A stretch of 64,000 nt of DNA from Sporomusa acidovorans (GTDB taxonomy: Bacteria > Bacillota > Negativicutes > Sporomusales > Sporomusaceae), in assembly GCF_002257695.2 (NCBI RefSeq), contig NZ_CP155571.1; one strand, given 5' to 3'. Within the stretch, counting starts at the first letter, position 1. Each line of letters begins with the position of its first letter. The notes beneath the pieces are model-generated. The model was not told the DNA's origin. It was given only the letters and a program-made list of their open reading frames with translations, and made no database searches. Positions 43,657-52,471 of this stretch are shown here, one piece after another. The translations under genes and the position numbers were made by a program.

Positions 43657-44373
43657 TTACCTTTCCTTAATAATTTGCGCAATCGTCTGCGCCAGTTCCT
43701 GTAGTGTTCCCTGATAATCTGTATTTATGACTGCATTTTTCACATTCAATAAACAATCTGTCACCAAATAAGTTGTCATGCCAATCCGGGCAGCAGCCAA
43801 ATCTTCCTTAACATCGTTTCCTACCATCAGGCATTCTGCCGGCAGCCGGCCAAGATGAGCGGCGATTTCCAAGTAATATTCTACATGTGGCTTACAAAAA
43901 TGACTTTGCTCATAACTGGTAATTAGTTTAAAATTAATATCATCTACCCCTGCCCAGGCAAGCCGTTGTCGAACTGCGCTGGCAGGAAATATCGGATTTG
44001 TCGCCACAACCACGTCCAGTCCGCACTCGATTACGGCCATAATGGCCTGACGGGCGGCGGCAGCCCGGCGGGTTATTGATTTTACTAAAACAAAATCAGT
44101 CTCATAAAACTCGTCAATAACCGGTAGTAAAATCTCCCTGGCAACGCCAATCTTATGTAAAAAGTCCTCCAAAAACACCTGCTGATTCGTTTTCGTCTTG
44201 TCCTTATTCCTAACCATGACATCTGTGGAGGCAAGGAGCTGGCTGACAAATTTCTTCGGATCGATTACCTGAGCCACTTTAGCCCCAATATGCGTCAAAT
44301 ATTCACGCGCAAAGTCGTCCTGGTTAAGTGGCAGCAGGGTGCCGTCAAGATCAAACAATACACTCTTAATCAT
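43657..44373 (-). CDS. HAD family hydrolase
   Basis: 238 aa, cytoplasmic. Motif I SVLFDLDGTLLPLNQDD (two catalytic Asp), motif II Thr/Ser in VVATNPIFPASAVRQRL, motif III/IV MVGNDVKEDLAAARIGMTTYLV. A helical cap sits between residues 20 and 100. This is the phosphoglycolate-phosphatase-like branch, but its substrate cannot be set from sequence. The trp promoter starts 9 bp after its stop codon; no terminator is evident, so read-through into the trp leader is possible. Confidence 0.85.
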   Translation of the reverse strand: MIKSVLFDLDGTLLPLNQDDFAREYLTHIGAKVAQVIDPKKFVSQLLASTDVMVRNKDKTKTNQQVFLEDFLHKIGVAREILLPVIDEFYETDFVLVKSITRRAAAARQAIMAVIECGLDVVVATNPIFPASAVRQRLAWAGVDDINFKLITSYEQSHFCKPHVEYYLEIAAHLGRLPAECLMVGNDVKEDLAAARIGMTTYLVTDCLLNVKNAVINTDYQGTLQELAQTIAQIIKER

Positions 44374-44471
44374 TCGCTATACTCCTTCGAGTTATGTTAC
44401 CTTCGGTTTGCTATAGTATCGGAGAAGGAATCCACCGTTTTTTATTGTATATTATCTCGTGAGGTGTTTCC

Positions 44472-45380
44472 ATGCGCGTACATGCAATCTTTGTTTTAGT
44501 CGCTTTTCTGTGGGGACTTAACCCGCCTGTCATGAAAATTGGTCTTATGTATATACCCCCGCTGCCTTATAATGCTGCCCGTATGTTTGTAGCCCTGGCG
44601 GCCGGCTGGCTGGTCCTGCGGGGTATGGGTGTCTGGGTGCCTTTTAAGCGTGACGATTGGAAAGCACTCAGCATCTCCAGTCTTGGCTTTTTCTCTTTTC
44701 AAATCTTTTTTACTTTTGGCCTCCAGCTAACCACATCAGGCAATGCATCCCTTATATTGGGCTGTCTTCCTGTCAGTGTTGCCATTATCAATCATATTCA
44801 CCGGTTTGAACGAATAAAACTGGTAGTGATTAAAGGCATCCTCATTTCCCTTGTTGGCGTCACGCTAATGGTGGCTGGCACCGGTAAGGAAGTCAGCCTT
44901 TCGGGTGATCATATTCTTGGTGCCCTGCTGCTGCTAGCCGCCCAGATGAGTTATGGCTATTACACAATTTTTTCCCAGCCTTTGTCAGCTACTTACTCCG
45001 CCTATCAAATTTCCGCCTATATCTTACTGGTTTCCACCGGACTATTTTCCCTGGTTTCCTTGCCCGCGGTACTCACCGTAGACTGGCAAGCCGTACCCTG
45101 GCCGGGCTGGGCCAGCTTCTTATACTCAGGAATTTTCCCCTTGTGTCTGGCCAATTGCCTGTGGGTATGGGGAACAGCCAAAGCAGGCAGCACCATGGCT
45201 TCCTTATATAACAACCTGTCCCCTGTTTTTGCGATCTGCGCCGGCTACTTTTTCCTGGGTGAGACCTTTGGTTGGCTTCAATTCATCGGCGCTGCCATTA
45301 TTTTAGCCGGATTATACATAGCCAAGGGAAAAACTACCAATGCCAAAAACAGAGTGGAAAAATGTACGAATTCTAATTAA
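44472..45380 (+). CDS. EamA/DMT family transporter
   Basis: 302 aa with ten membrane helices in two EamA repeats (FLWGLNPPVMKIGLMYIPPLPYN in the first, SYGYYTIFSQPLSATYSAYQ starting the second). Members export amino acids or metabolites such as cysteine, threonine or aromatic compounds. GAGGTG precedes the ATG. A monocistronic gene with terminator, transcribed away from the HAD and trp genes. Confidence 0.87.
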   Translation: MRVHAIFVLVAFLWGLNPPVMKIGLMYIPPLPYNAARMFVALAAGWLVLRGMGVWVPFKRDDWKALSISSLGFFSFQIFFTFGLQLTTSGNASLILGCLPVSVAIINHIHRFERIKLVVIKGILISLVGVTLMVAGTGKEVSLSGDHILGALLLLAAQMSYGYYTIFSQPLSATYSAYQISAYILLVSTGLFSLVSLPAVLTVDWQAVPWPGWASFLYSGIFPLCLANCLWVWGTAKAGSTMASLYNNLSPVFAICAGYFFLGETFGWLQFIGAAIILAGLYIAKGKTTNAKNRVEKCTNSN

Positions 45381-45390
45381 CTTTCCACTA

Positions 45391-45430
45391 GCCCGCATTC
45401 CCTCCAGCCGGAATGCGGGACTTGTTTTTT
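45391..45430 (+). terminator. Terminator after the EamA transporter gene
   Basis: GCCCGCATTCC paired with GGAATGCGGG, then CTTGTTTTTT. Confidence 0.85.
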
Positions 45431-45431
45431 A

Positions 45432-47438
45432 TTATGCGTTTCCTGCGGCTTTAACATTTACTTTGACATCATAAAATGTACTGCCTTTGCCCTTATCAGT
45501 CAGGCGTTGTGAAGTCAGGGCATTGACGGAACGGTTGCCCGGAACATGCTCAAGCCACCATACGCCTTCTGCAACCACAATCCCGGCCGGAATTTTAGCC
45601 GAAATCTTTAACGTAAAGACCACTTCACCGCGTTCATTACTGGCAAATACAAGCTGACCGTCTTTTAGTCCTTTGCCGGCAGCATCTTCCGGATTCATTT
45701 GTAAAAGCATTTTGTTGGCCGTTGTTAACTCTTCCCTTTCATTGAAAGATGAGTTTAATAAACGTGGGTCCGGAGAATTAATCAGCCAAAATTCGGCATC
45801 ATCCCCATGTGGTTTTATATATCTAGGCAACTTATCGTCTTCGTGGGGATTAAGGATTTCTATTTTTCCTGAAGGTGTCTTAAACTGAGTCTTGTACCCG
45901 TCAGGCAATGGCAATTCAAGCGGCCTTCCCGCCTGCAATGGTTGAAGTGGCAGCTTTGCCAGCCAGGGAGATGGATTCCTTAGCATAGCATCAATGAGTT
46001 CATCCGCAGATTGGCTGAAAAAAGGCTCCTTGATCTCCATGGCCCCCGCAAGTAAGGAAAATACTTCCCAATTTGATTTTGCCTGCCCTACCGGCGCAAT
46101 CACCGGGTAGGCACGCTGGACCACATAATTTCCATAGGAACGGTACAGATCACTATGCTCAAGCGAAGAAGTCGCCGGCAAAACAATATCGGCATATTTG
46201 GCCGTGTCTGTCATAAAGCGTTCGTGAACAATTGTGAACAGGTCTTCCCGGGCTAACCCTTGCAAAACCCGGTTCTGATCAGGCGCTATAGCGGCCGGAT
46301 TGGAAATATACACATACAGGCTTTTTATTGGCGGATCAGTTACTTCGTTCAAAGCCTGACCCAGTTTATTCATATTGATAATGCGCGTTGGCTGTTCTAA
46401 AAATTCCTCATGAGTAATCGCTTTAATAGCAAATGCTGCTTCTGTAGATGTGCCAGCCAGTAATCCGCCGCCGGGTTTTCCCCAGGCCCCCACAATACCA
46501 GGCAAACAGGTAATGGTTCGGACAGTCATGGCGCCATTACCATAGCGGGACAGACCGCTTCCCAAACGGATAAACGGCGCCTTGGCTGCCGCATACTGTC
46601 TGGCAAGCTGTTCAATTTCACCGGCGGCAATGCCGGTTATCTGACTGACTGTCTCCGGTGAATAATCAGGCAGCACGGCTGCTTGCAATTCTGTATACCC
46701 TTGCACGTGTTGGCTGATAAAATTCCGGTCCTCCAGTTTATCCCGTGCAATAACATGCATGATGCCAAGTGCCAGAGCGCCGTCAGTACCCGGCCGGACT
46801 ACGATAACTTGATCAGCGACTTTAGCTGTTGGCGTCTCATAGGTATCAATGAGCCAAACCTTGGCGCCTCGTTTTCTGGCAATGGTTATGTCATGCATAA
46901 TGTGAATATCTGTTGCCAACGCGTGAATACCCCAAAGAATAATTAAATCACTCTTGTGAATCTCATTGGGGTGTGGCGCCATTGTCTTCCCCATAACGGC
47001 GCTCCAGCCATGCCCTTTGGCCGGTGAACAAATCGTTCGCTCCAGCCGCGAAGCCCCCAGGCGATAAAAAAAAGGATGTCCGGCATTTCTCTGAACTAAC
47101 CCCATAGTTCCTGCGTAAGAATAAGGCAGTATGGCCTCCGCTCCATGTTGATTAACGATTTGTTTCCAGTTCCCGGCAATTCGTTCGATGGCTTCGTCCC
47201 AGGAAACCTCTACAAAATTACCGCTTCCCTTACTACCGCTGCGCAATAAAGGTGTTACGATGCGCCGCTTAGAATGCACTGTTTTTTCATAATGCCCCAT
47301 CTTGGGGCAAAGCATTCCCCTTGTAAAAGGATGATCCGGGTCACCCTCAACCTTAATAGCTCTTCCATTCTCTACGTGAACAAGCAAGCCACATGTGTCC
47401 GGGCAATCGTACGGGCACACTGAACGCATAACTTCCAT
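45432..47438 (-). CDS. Molybdopterin-dependent oxidoreductase (Fe4S4 plus Mo-bisMGD)
   Basis: 668 aa. N-terminal Fe-S site CPYDCPDTCGLLV...GMLCPKMGHYE, then molybdopterin-binding domains with LIILWGIHALATDIHI and a C-terminal molydop_binding domain (VFASNERGEVVF). The Mo ligand appears to be the Cys in RLERTICSPAKGHGW; not selenocysteine. No signal peptide and no Tat motif, so it is cytoplasmic. It resembles formate dehydrogenase/thiosulfate-polysulfide reductase-like cytoplasmic enzymes in anaerobes. No partner subunits adjoin; substrate is unknown. AAGGAG lies 8 nt before the ATG. Confidence 0.88.
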   Translation of the reverse strand: MEVMRSVCPYDCPDTCGLLVHVENGRAIKVEGDPDHPFTRGMLCPKMGHYEKTVHSKRRIVTPLLRSGSKGSGNFVEVSWDEAIERIAGNWKQIVNQHGAEAILPYSYAGTMGLVQRNAGHPFFYRLGASRLERTICSPAKGHGWSAVMGKTMAPHPNEIHKSDLIILWGIHALATDIHIMHDITIARKRGAKVWLIDTYETPTAKVADQVIVVRPGTDGALALGIMHVIARDKLEDRNFISQHVQGYTELQAAVLPDYSPETVSQITGIAAGEIEQLARQYAAAKAPFIRLGSGLSRYGNGAMTVRTITCLPGIVGAWGKPGGGLLAGTSTEAAFAIKAITHEEFLEQPTRIINMNKLGQALNEVTDPPIKSLYVYISNPAAIAPDQNRVLQGLAREDLFTIVHERFMTDTAKYADIVLPATSSLEHSDLYRSYGNYVVQRAYPVIAPVGQAKSNWEVFSLLAGAMEIKEPFFSQSADELIDAMLRNPSPWLAKLPLQPLQAGRPLELPLPDGYKTQFKTPSGKIEILNPHEDDKLPRYIKPHGDDAEFWLINSPDPRLLNSSFNEREELTTANKMLLQMNPEDAAGKGLKDGQLVFASNERGEVVFTLKISAKIPAGIVVAEGVWWLEHVPGNRSVNALTSQRLTDKGKGSTFYDVKVNVKAAGNA

Positions 47439-47724
47439 ATCTCATTCTCCTTATTAATTTTAGAATATAATAATTATATAGTACTGCAAGTTGATAATCC
47501 CAACAACTATTGTACAATAATTTGCAAACAATTATAGATGTTTCGTTATATTGTTCACCCAGTACGGATCCAAACAAATTCTTTCAACACACACTAGACT
47601 AAGTCTTAATATAATGCTAAAATTTTATTAAAATTGTGCAAATTCATAGGAATCAAGCCAATCTACCGCACCAAGGCTTTCGCTATTACTAACCGTTTCC
47701 CTACAGAAACAGGGGGTGATGAAT

Positions 47725-49542
47725 ATGCAAACACTTAATACACTGTATGAAGACTTCATTGGCTTATCCCGGTTCGTCCAGCAAAATCATGGAATTTTCC
47801 TTGATTCCGGCCAACAAACCATTTTGGTGCAAATCTTCAGCGGACATTGTGAAAAGTCATTTCTTGCACAATTAACTGCTGAAATTAAAAGTTTACTCCC
47901 CCATGCCGTTATTATCGGTACAACAACTTCCGGCGAAATTGTGAATGGACAGGTAGTTGGGCTGCAGACAGTTCTATCCTTTTCCATTTTAAAAAAAAGC
48001 GCCATCACATCCGGTTTTTTCCGCGCAACCGGCAACCGTGATTTCGAATTAGGTCAACACATTGCCGCCAAGCTGGGGAATGATCGGACAAAATTATTGA
48101 TTCTGTTTGCCACAGGACTATCCGATCCGCAGGAGATGCTGATGGGAATTCAATCCTTTTATCCAAGACTGCCTGTTGCCGGTGGAATAGCCGGCAATAA
48201 CTCTTTTACAGAACAATGCTCCGAACAATACTATGTAATTTGCAATGACCAGATACTTGCCAGTGGCGTAGTTGGCGTTGCTATAGAAGGTAACGACATA
48301 ACCGTCAATTGCTATTCTCACTTAGGGTGGCAGCCTATTGGCAAAGAAATGACTATAACTAAGACTGACGGACAGCGAATTTATACAATTGACGATATAC
48401 CGGCCTATGAAATTTATAAAAAATATTTGGGGCTTGACAAAATCGGCGATTTCTGCAATGTTCTTGAGTATCCCCTGATTGTTGAACGGCAGGGAATCCG
48501 TTCAGCCAGCACACCTTACACTTATTATGAAGACGATTCAATCGGGTTTGCCGCCAAGTTGTTTGAGGGTGAAAAAGTCCGTTTAAGCTTTGGGCATGTT
48601 GGCATGATTTCAGAGGCAATCAGCGTCTTATGCGAAACAATAAAAGCGCACCCGGCAGAAAGCATTTTTATTTATTCTTGTGAATGCCGCAGAGGATTTC
48701 TTCAGGAGCTTAGCAAAATTGAAACCAAGCCACTGCAGGAAATAGCTCCTACTGCCGGATTCTTTACTTTGGGAGAATTTTTTCACATTGGCAATACGAA
48801 TCAATTGCTTAACGCCACAATGACCGTACTGGTATTAGCCGAATCGGCTAATACTAGTGTGTCCGCAGTTTCAAAGTCATGCCTAAAACAGACTGAGCAA
48901 AAGAGGGAATGTAATAACTATGTGAATGATCATGTAACCAAAAGAAATACCGGTGTTCTCAAAGCGTTAACCCATCTGGTTAACACGGTTACTTCCGAGC
49001 TGCTCGAAATGAACCAAAAACTGCAATACCTCAGTTTACATGATTCTCTTACCGGACTTTATAATCGTACCTTTTTTGAGCAGGAAATTGCTCGACTTGA
49101 ATATTTGAATGACCAAATCGGGATCATTGTCTGTGATTTAGATTGCTTAAAAACGGTAAATGATATTTGGGGACATGCCGCCGGCGATAAATTTCTCAAA
49201 CTTGCCGCCAAAATTATTTCCGGGTGTTGTTCAAAAAACGATATTGTCGCCAGAATCGGCGGCGATGAATTTGCTGTCATTGTTAAAGACGCAGAATATT
49301 CGTTACTCAAAAATCTCCGTAACCGGATTGTGAGTGAGGCCGCTACTCAAAGACATCTTCATCCGGAAATGCCGCTTGATATATCAGTAGGAATCGCCCT
49401 TAGGGAACAGGTTGGAGAAAGAAGTATAAAAAATGCTTTTGTAGCAGCCGATGCAAATATGTATCAACACAAATTGACCAAAAAGAAAATTTTGTCTACA
49501 CAAGATTTTACAAAAAAACCGGACAAACAGAATAACCGCTGA
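47725..49542 (+). CDS. FIST-domain diguanylate cyclase
   Basis: 605 aa, no membrane segments. FIST_N (about 30-225: VLSFSILKKSAITSGFF) and FIST_C (about 230-370: SHLGWQPIGKEMTITK) form a small-ligand sensor, thought to bind amino acids. A short linker leads to a GGDEF domain with LSLHDSLTGLYNRTFFEQE, DLDCLKTVNDIWGHAAGDK and intact RIGGDEFAVI, so it probably makes c-di-GMP. I do not see an RxxD inhibitory site right before GGDEF. Start ATG 47725 is 8 nt after AGGGGG. No EAL partner or c-di-GMP riboswitch lies nearby. Confidence 0.92.
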   Translation: MQTLNTLYEDFIGLSRFVQQNHGIFLDSGQQTILVQIFSGHCEKSFLAQLTAEIKSLLPHAVIIGTTTSGEIVNGQVVGLQTVLSFSILKKSAITSGFFRATGNRDFELGQHIAAKLGNDRTKLLILFATGLSDPQEMLMGIQSFYPRLPVAGGIAGNNSFTEQCSEQYYVICNDQILASGVVGVAIEGNDITVNCYSHLGWQPIGKEMTITKTDGQRIYTIDDIPAYEIYKKYLGLDKIGDFCNVLEYPLIVERQGIRSASTPYTYYEDDSIGFAAKLFEGEKVRLSFGHVGMISEAISVLCETIKAHPAESIFIYSCECRRGFLQELSKIETKPLQEIAPTAGFFTLGEFFHIGNTNQLLNATMTVLVLAESANTSVSAVSKSCLKQTEQKRECNNYVNDHVTKRNTGVLKALTHLVNTVTSELLEMNQKLQYLSLHDSLTGLYNRTFFEQEIARLEYLNDQIGIIVCDLDCLKTVNDIWGHAAGDKFLKLAAKIISGCCSKNDIVARIGGDEFAVIVKDAEYSLLKNLRNRIVSEAATQRHLHPEMPLDISVGIALREQVGERSIKNAFVAADANMYQHKLTKKKILSTQDFTKKPDKQNNR

Positions 49543-49607
49543 CTTCTTTGAAAGGTAAGTTTTTTTATATGCAAGCTTTATTGGACAACTCTATATAAAA
49601 AGACAGA

Positions 49608-49649
49608 CAAAAATCCCTCACATTGACATTCCAGTGCGCGGGATTTTTG
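49608..49649. terminator. Bidirectional terminator between FIST-GGDEF and etfA
   Basis: CAAAAATCCC paired with GGGATTTTTG around a 22-nt partly paired loop; T-runs on both strands. Confidence 0.75.
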
Positions 49650-49655
49650 TATTTG

Positions 49656-50855
49656 CTAACAAGCCTGCTTTATTTTTTTTATTTCTTCAATTAACACCGG
49701 CAATATTTCTAAAACATCGCCAACGATTCCAAAATCAGCAAACTTAAAAATCGGGGCATCTGCGTCCTTATTGATCGCAATAATAACATCAGAAGTCGAC
49801 ATTCCGGCCAAATGCTGAATAGCGCCGCTGATCCCGCAGGCTATGTACACCTTGGGTGCTACTGTCTTACCGGTTTGGCCAACCTGATGAATAGCCGGTT
49901 TCCAGCCGGCGTCAACTGCTGCGCGGGAAGCACCGACCGCACCGCCCAGTAAAGCAGCCAATTCCTCAATAAGCTCAAAATTTTCCGGTTTCCCCATTCC
50001 CCTGCCGCCGGCAACAATAAACTGAGCCTCCTCGAGATTGCAGGCGGCAGTATCAGCTAGCGCTAAAATTTCAACCAGCTTGGTACGAATATCTGTCGCC
50101 TTAATCTTACCTTCAACACGAATAAGCTCACCCTGGCGGGATTTATCAGGTTCCGGGCGTTTGAATACATTCGGCCTGACCGTCCCCATTTGCGGACGAT
50201 GGTTAGGACAGAGAATTGTGGCCATAATATTGCCGCCGAACGCCGGTCTTGTCCAGGCAACAAGGCCGGTCTCTTCATCAATGCCCAAATTGGTGCAGTC
50301 AGCGGTTAGCCCCGTTCCTACACGGCAGGCTACCCGGGGGCCAAGGTCGCGTCCGTCGTTCGTTGCCCCCATAAGGATAACAGAAGGCTTATAGGTATGA
50401 ATCAAGTCAGTCATCGCCCTTGTATACGCATCTGTGCTATAGTGTTTATATTCCTCGCCTTCTAGCAAATAAACTTTATCGGCACCACTGGCAAACATCC
50501 CCCCGGCCAAGGATTCTATACTGTCGCCAATTAGGATTGCTGCTAATTCCTGCCCCATAGCATCAGCCAGCTTGCGGCCTTCGCCCAGAAGTTCATAGCC
50601 GACATTGCGGGCTTTTCCCTGAAATTGTTCAACATATACCCAAACACCCTTATATTCACTTAGATCTACCGCCGGTTCTGCGGCGGCGGGACGGGCAATA
50701 GCCGTTACAGCGCACACATCAATACAGGCGCCGCATACTGTACAAGCGTCCGTAACGGTGGCTTTATCCCCTTCCATGACAATGGCACCGAACGGACAGG
50801 CGCTGACACAGGCACTACAGCCAATACACTGTTCTTTATCTAAAATTACAGCCAT
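49656..50855 (-). CDS. etfA: Electron transfer flavoprotein alpha subunit with N-terminal 2[4Fe-4S] ferredoxin domain
   Basis: 399 aa. Residues 1-60 are a bacterial ferredoxin (CIGCSACVSACPFGAI and CTVCGACIDVCAVTAI), fused to EtfA with the FAD-binding C-terminal domain (GRGMGKPENFELIEELA, VGQTGKTVAPKVYIACGISGAIQHLAGM). The extra ferredoxin module is found in clostridial and Negativicute Etf complexes that join acyl-CoA or lactate dehydrogenases and may bifurcate electrons. Forms a two-gene unit with etfB; no dehydrogenase gene adjoins, so the partner is elsewhere. Confidence 0.94.
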   Translation of the reverse strand: MAVILDKEQCIGCSACVSACPFGAIVMEGDKATVTDACTVCGACIDVCAVTAIARPAAAEPAVDLSEYKGVWVYVEQFQGKARNVGYELLGEGRKLADAMGQELAAILIGDSIESLAGGMFASGADKVYLLEGEEYKHYSTDAYTRAMTDLIHTYKPSVILMGATNDGRDLGPRVACRVGTGLTADCTNLGIDEETGLVAWTRPAFGGNIMATILCPNHRPQMGTVRPNVFKRPEPDKSRQGELIRVEGKIKATDIRTKLVEILALADTAACNLEEAQFIVAGGRGMGKPENFELIEELAALLGGAVGASRAAVDAGWKPAIHQVGQTGKTVAPKVYIACGISGAIQHLAGMSTSDVIIAINKDADAPIFKFADFGIVGDVLEILPVLIEEIKKIKQAC

Positions 50856-50873
50856 CTTTCATTCCCCCTGTTA

Positions 50874-51659
50874 TCAAATAATTTTCGCCTGATTTAATTT
50901 AGTAAGCAGACGAGTTACCGCCTCACGGGCGTTTTCTTCCTGAATAATCTCACCTTGAACCCGCTGCTGGGGGGTAAAGATGCGGCGCACCTGGGTAGGC
51001 GAGCCTTTAAGGCCAATACGTTCAGGCTCAACCGCTGCATCATCTGCCGTCCAGATGGGAATTTCTTTACGGTTGGCTTTCATCCGTCCTTTGATACTGG
51101 GATAACGTGGTTCATTGATTGATTTGACTACACTAAGGAGCACCGGCAGCCTGGTTTCGATGACTTCATAACCTTCTTCGTGCTCACGTTCAGCCCTGAC
51201 AGTATCACCATCAATAGTAAGTTTAGAGACATAGGTAATTTGGGCAATATCCAAATGTTCGGCAATCTCCGGCCCTACCTGGGCAGTATCGCCGTCAATA
51301 GCCTGTTTACCACAGAAAATTACATCAAAGTTGCCAATTTTCTTAATTCCTGCCGCCAGAGTGCGACTGGTAGCCAAGGTATCTGCGCCGCCAAAAGCGC
51401 GGTCACTCATTAAAATCGCTTCATCGGCTCCCATGGCGAGGCATTCTTTCAACGCTTCTTGGGCTTGTGGCGGTCCCATTGAAATAACGGTTACCCTACC
51501 ACCGTGCTTTTCTTTTAATTGCAAGGCTTCTTCCAACGCATTTTTATCAAAAGGATTTACAATACTTGGTACGCCCTGACGAATCAGTGTATTTGTCTGA
51601 GGGTCAATTTTAACTTCGGTGGTGTCAGGCACTTGCTTGACACAGACTATTATTTCCAT
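50874..51659 (-). CDS. etfB: Electron transfer flavoprotein beta subunit
   Basis: 261 aa. MEIIVCVKQVPDTTEVKIDP is the typical start; a longer frame upstream is discarded since ACAGGAGGTACTAC sits before ATG 51659. The AMP/FAD-binding region includes VFCGKQAIDGDTAQVGPEIAEHL, the ETF beta signature. Ends 18 bp before the etfA start, so co-transcribed and translated. Confidence 0.95.
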   Translation of the reverse strand: MEIIVCVKQVPDTTEVKIDPQTNTLIRQGVPSIVNPFDKNALEEALQLKEKHGGRVTVISMGPPQAQEALKECLAMGADEAILMSDRAFGGADTLATSRTLAAGIKKIGNFDVIFCGKQAIDGDTAQVGPEIAEHLDIAQITYVSKLTIDGDTVRAEREHEEGYEVIETRLPVLLSVVKSINEPRYPSIKGRMKANRKEIPIWTADDAAVEPERIGLKGSPTQVRRIFTPQQRVQGEIIQEENAREAVTRLLTKLNQAKII

Positions 51660-51883
51660 GTAGTACCTCCTGTTGTAAATGATAAGCATGGTAACAAACT
51701 ATAACATTTCTTATTCTAATATTATTTACTGGAAAACTGCAACATTTTTTGTAAAACTATATAAAATCCAATAACAATTTTCTTAAACTTTTCCGGCGTA
51801 CCGGTATCATATCCTCTCACAGGCAAGAAAGCTAAGTGCTATAATAGAATAAACAATCCAAACATCCTGGAGGCAAATAGCAA

Positions 51884-52471
51884 GTGAAGTTACTCGTAAG
51901 TAAAAAAATAAGACGATATCTATTATTCTTAGTTATGATTACTGTAGCCGTGGTTGAGGTTCCCATTATTGCTGTCGGCCAGCTTACAAAACCGGTCCCC
52001 AGTGATACCATCATTGTTTTGGGAGCCAAGCTGATCGGCAAACAACCGAGCACGATGCTCAGGTTGCGATTGGATGAGGCAGTACGGCTCTATACCGCGG
52101 GCTATGCACGGGCAATTATCGTCAGCGGTGCTCAGGGTGCTGACGAAATCGCCACGGAGGCAAGCGTTATGCACGACTATTTGGTTGCCAAGGGGATTCC
52201 AGCGGCAAAGATTCTCCTAGAAGATCAATCCTACAACACACATCAAAATTTACTCAATTCCAAAGAAATTATGCGGGAAAGAGGGTTTCGCAGCGCCGTC
52301 ATAGTATCAAATGCCTCGCATATCAGACGGTCCTTAGTACTTGCCCGACAGCTGGGTATCGAAGCCAGCGGTTCAGCGGCGCCTATGGCTGACAATGCTT
52401 ATCTTACGGCTAAACAATATGCCCGCGAGGGGGCGGCTATGTTATCACTTTTTGTGCTTAACCAACAGTAA
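51884..52471 (+). CDS. YdcF-like (DUF218) membrane-anchored protein
   Basis: 195 aa. One N-terminal membrane segment (LLFLVMITVAVVEVPIIAVG), then the DUF218 domain: DTIIVLGAKLIGKQPSTMLRLRLDEAVRLY, IIVSGAQGADEIATEAS and LLEDQSYNTHQNLLNSKEIM with the conserved acidic and Asn residues. The family is tied to envelope functions (SanA, ElyC, YdcF) but no reaction is proven. GTG start with GGAGG 10 nt upstream. Its end overlaps the convergent dnaE end by 14 bp. Confidence 0.85.
   Translation: MKLLVSKKIRRYLLFLVMITVAVVEVPIIAVGQLTKPVPSDTIIVLGAKLIGKQPSTMLRLRLDEAVRLYTAGYARAIIVSGAQGADEIATEASVMHDYLVAKGIPAAKILLEDQSYNTHQNLLNSKEIMRERGFRSAVIVSNASHIRRSLVLARQLGIEASGSAAPMADNAYLTAKQYAREGAAMLSLFVLNQQ

Noticed and set aside
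45432..47438. Selenocysteine in the molybdopterin oxidoreductase
   Set aside because: The Mo-ligand position is a normal Cys codon and the frame has no internal TGA.
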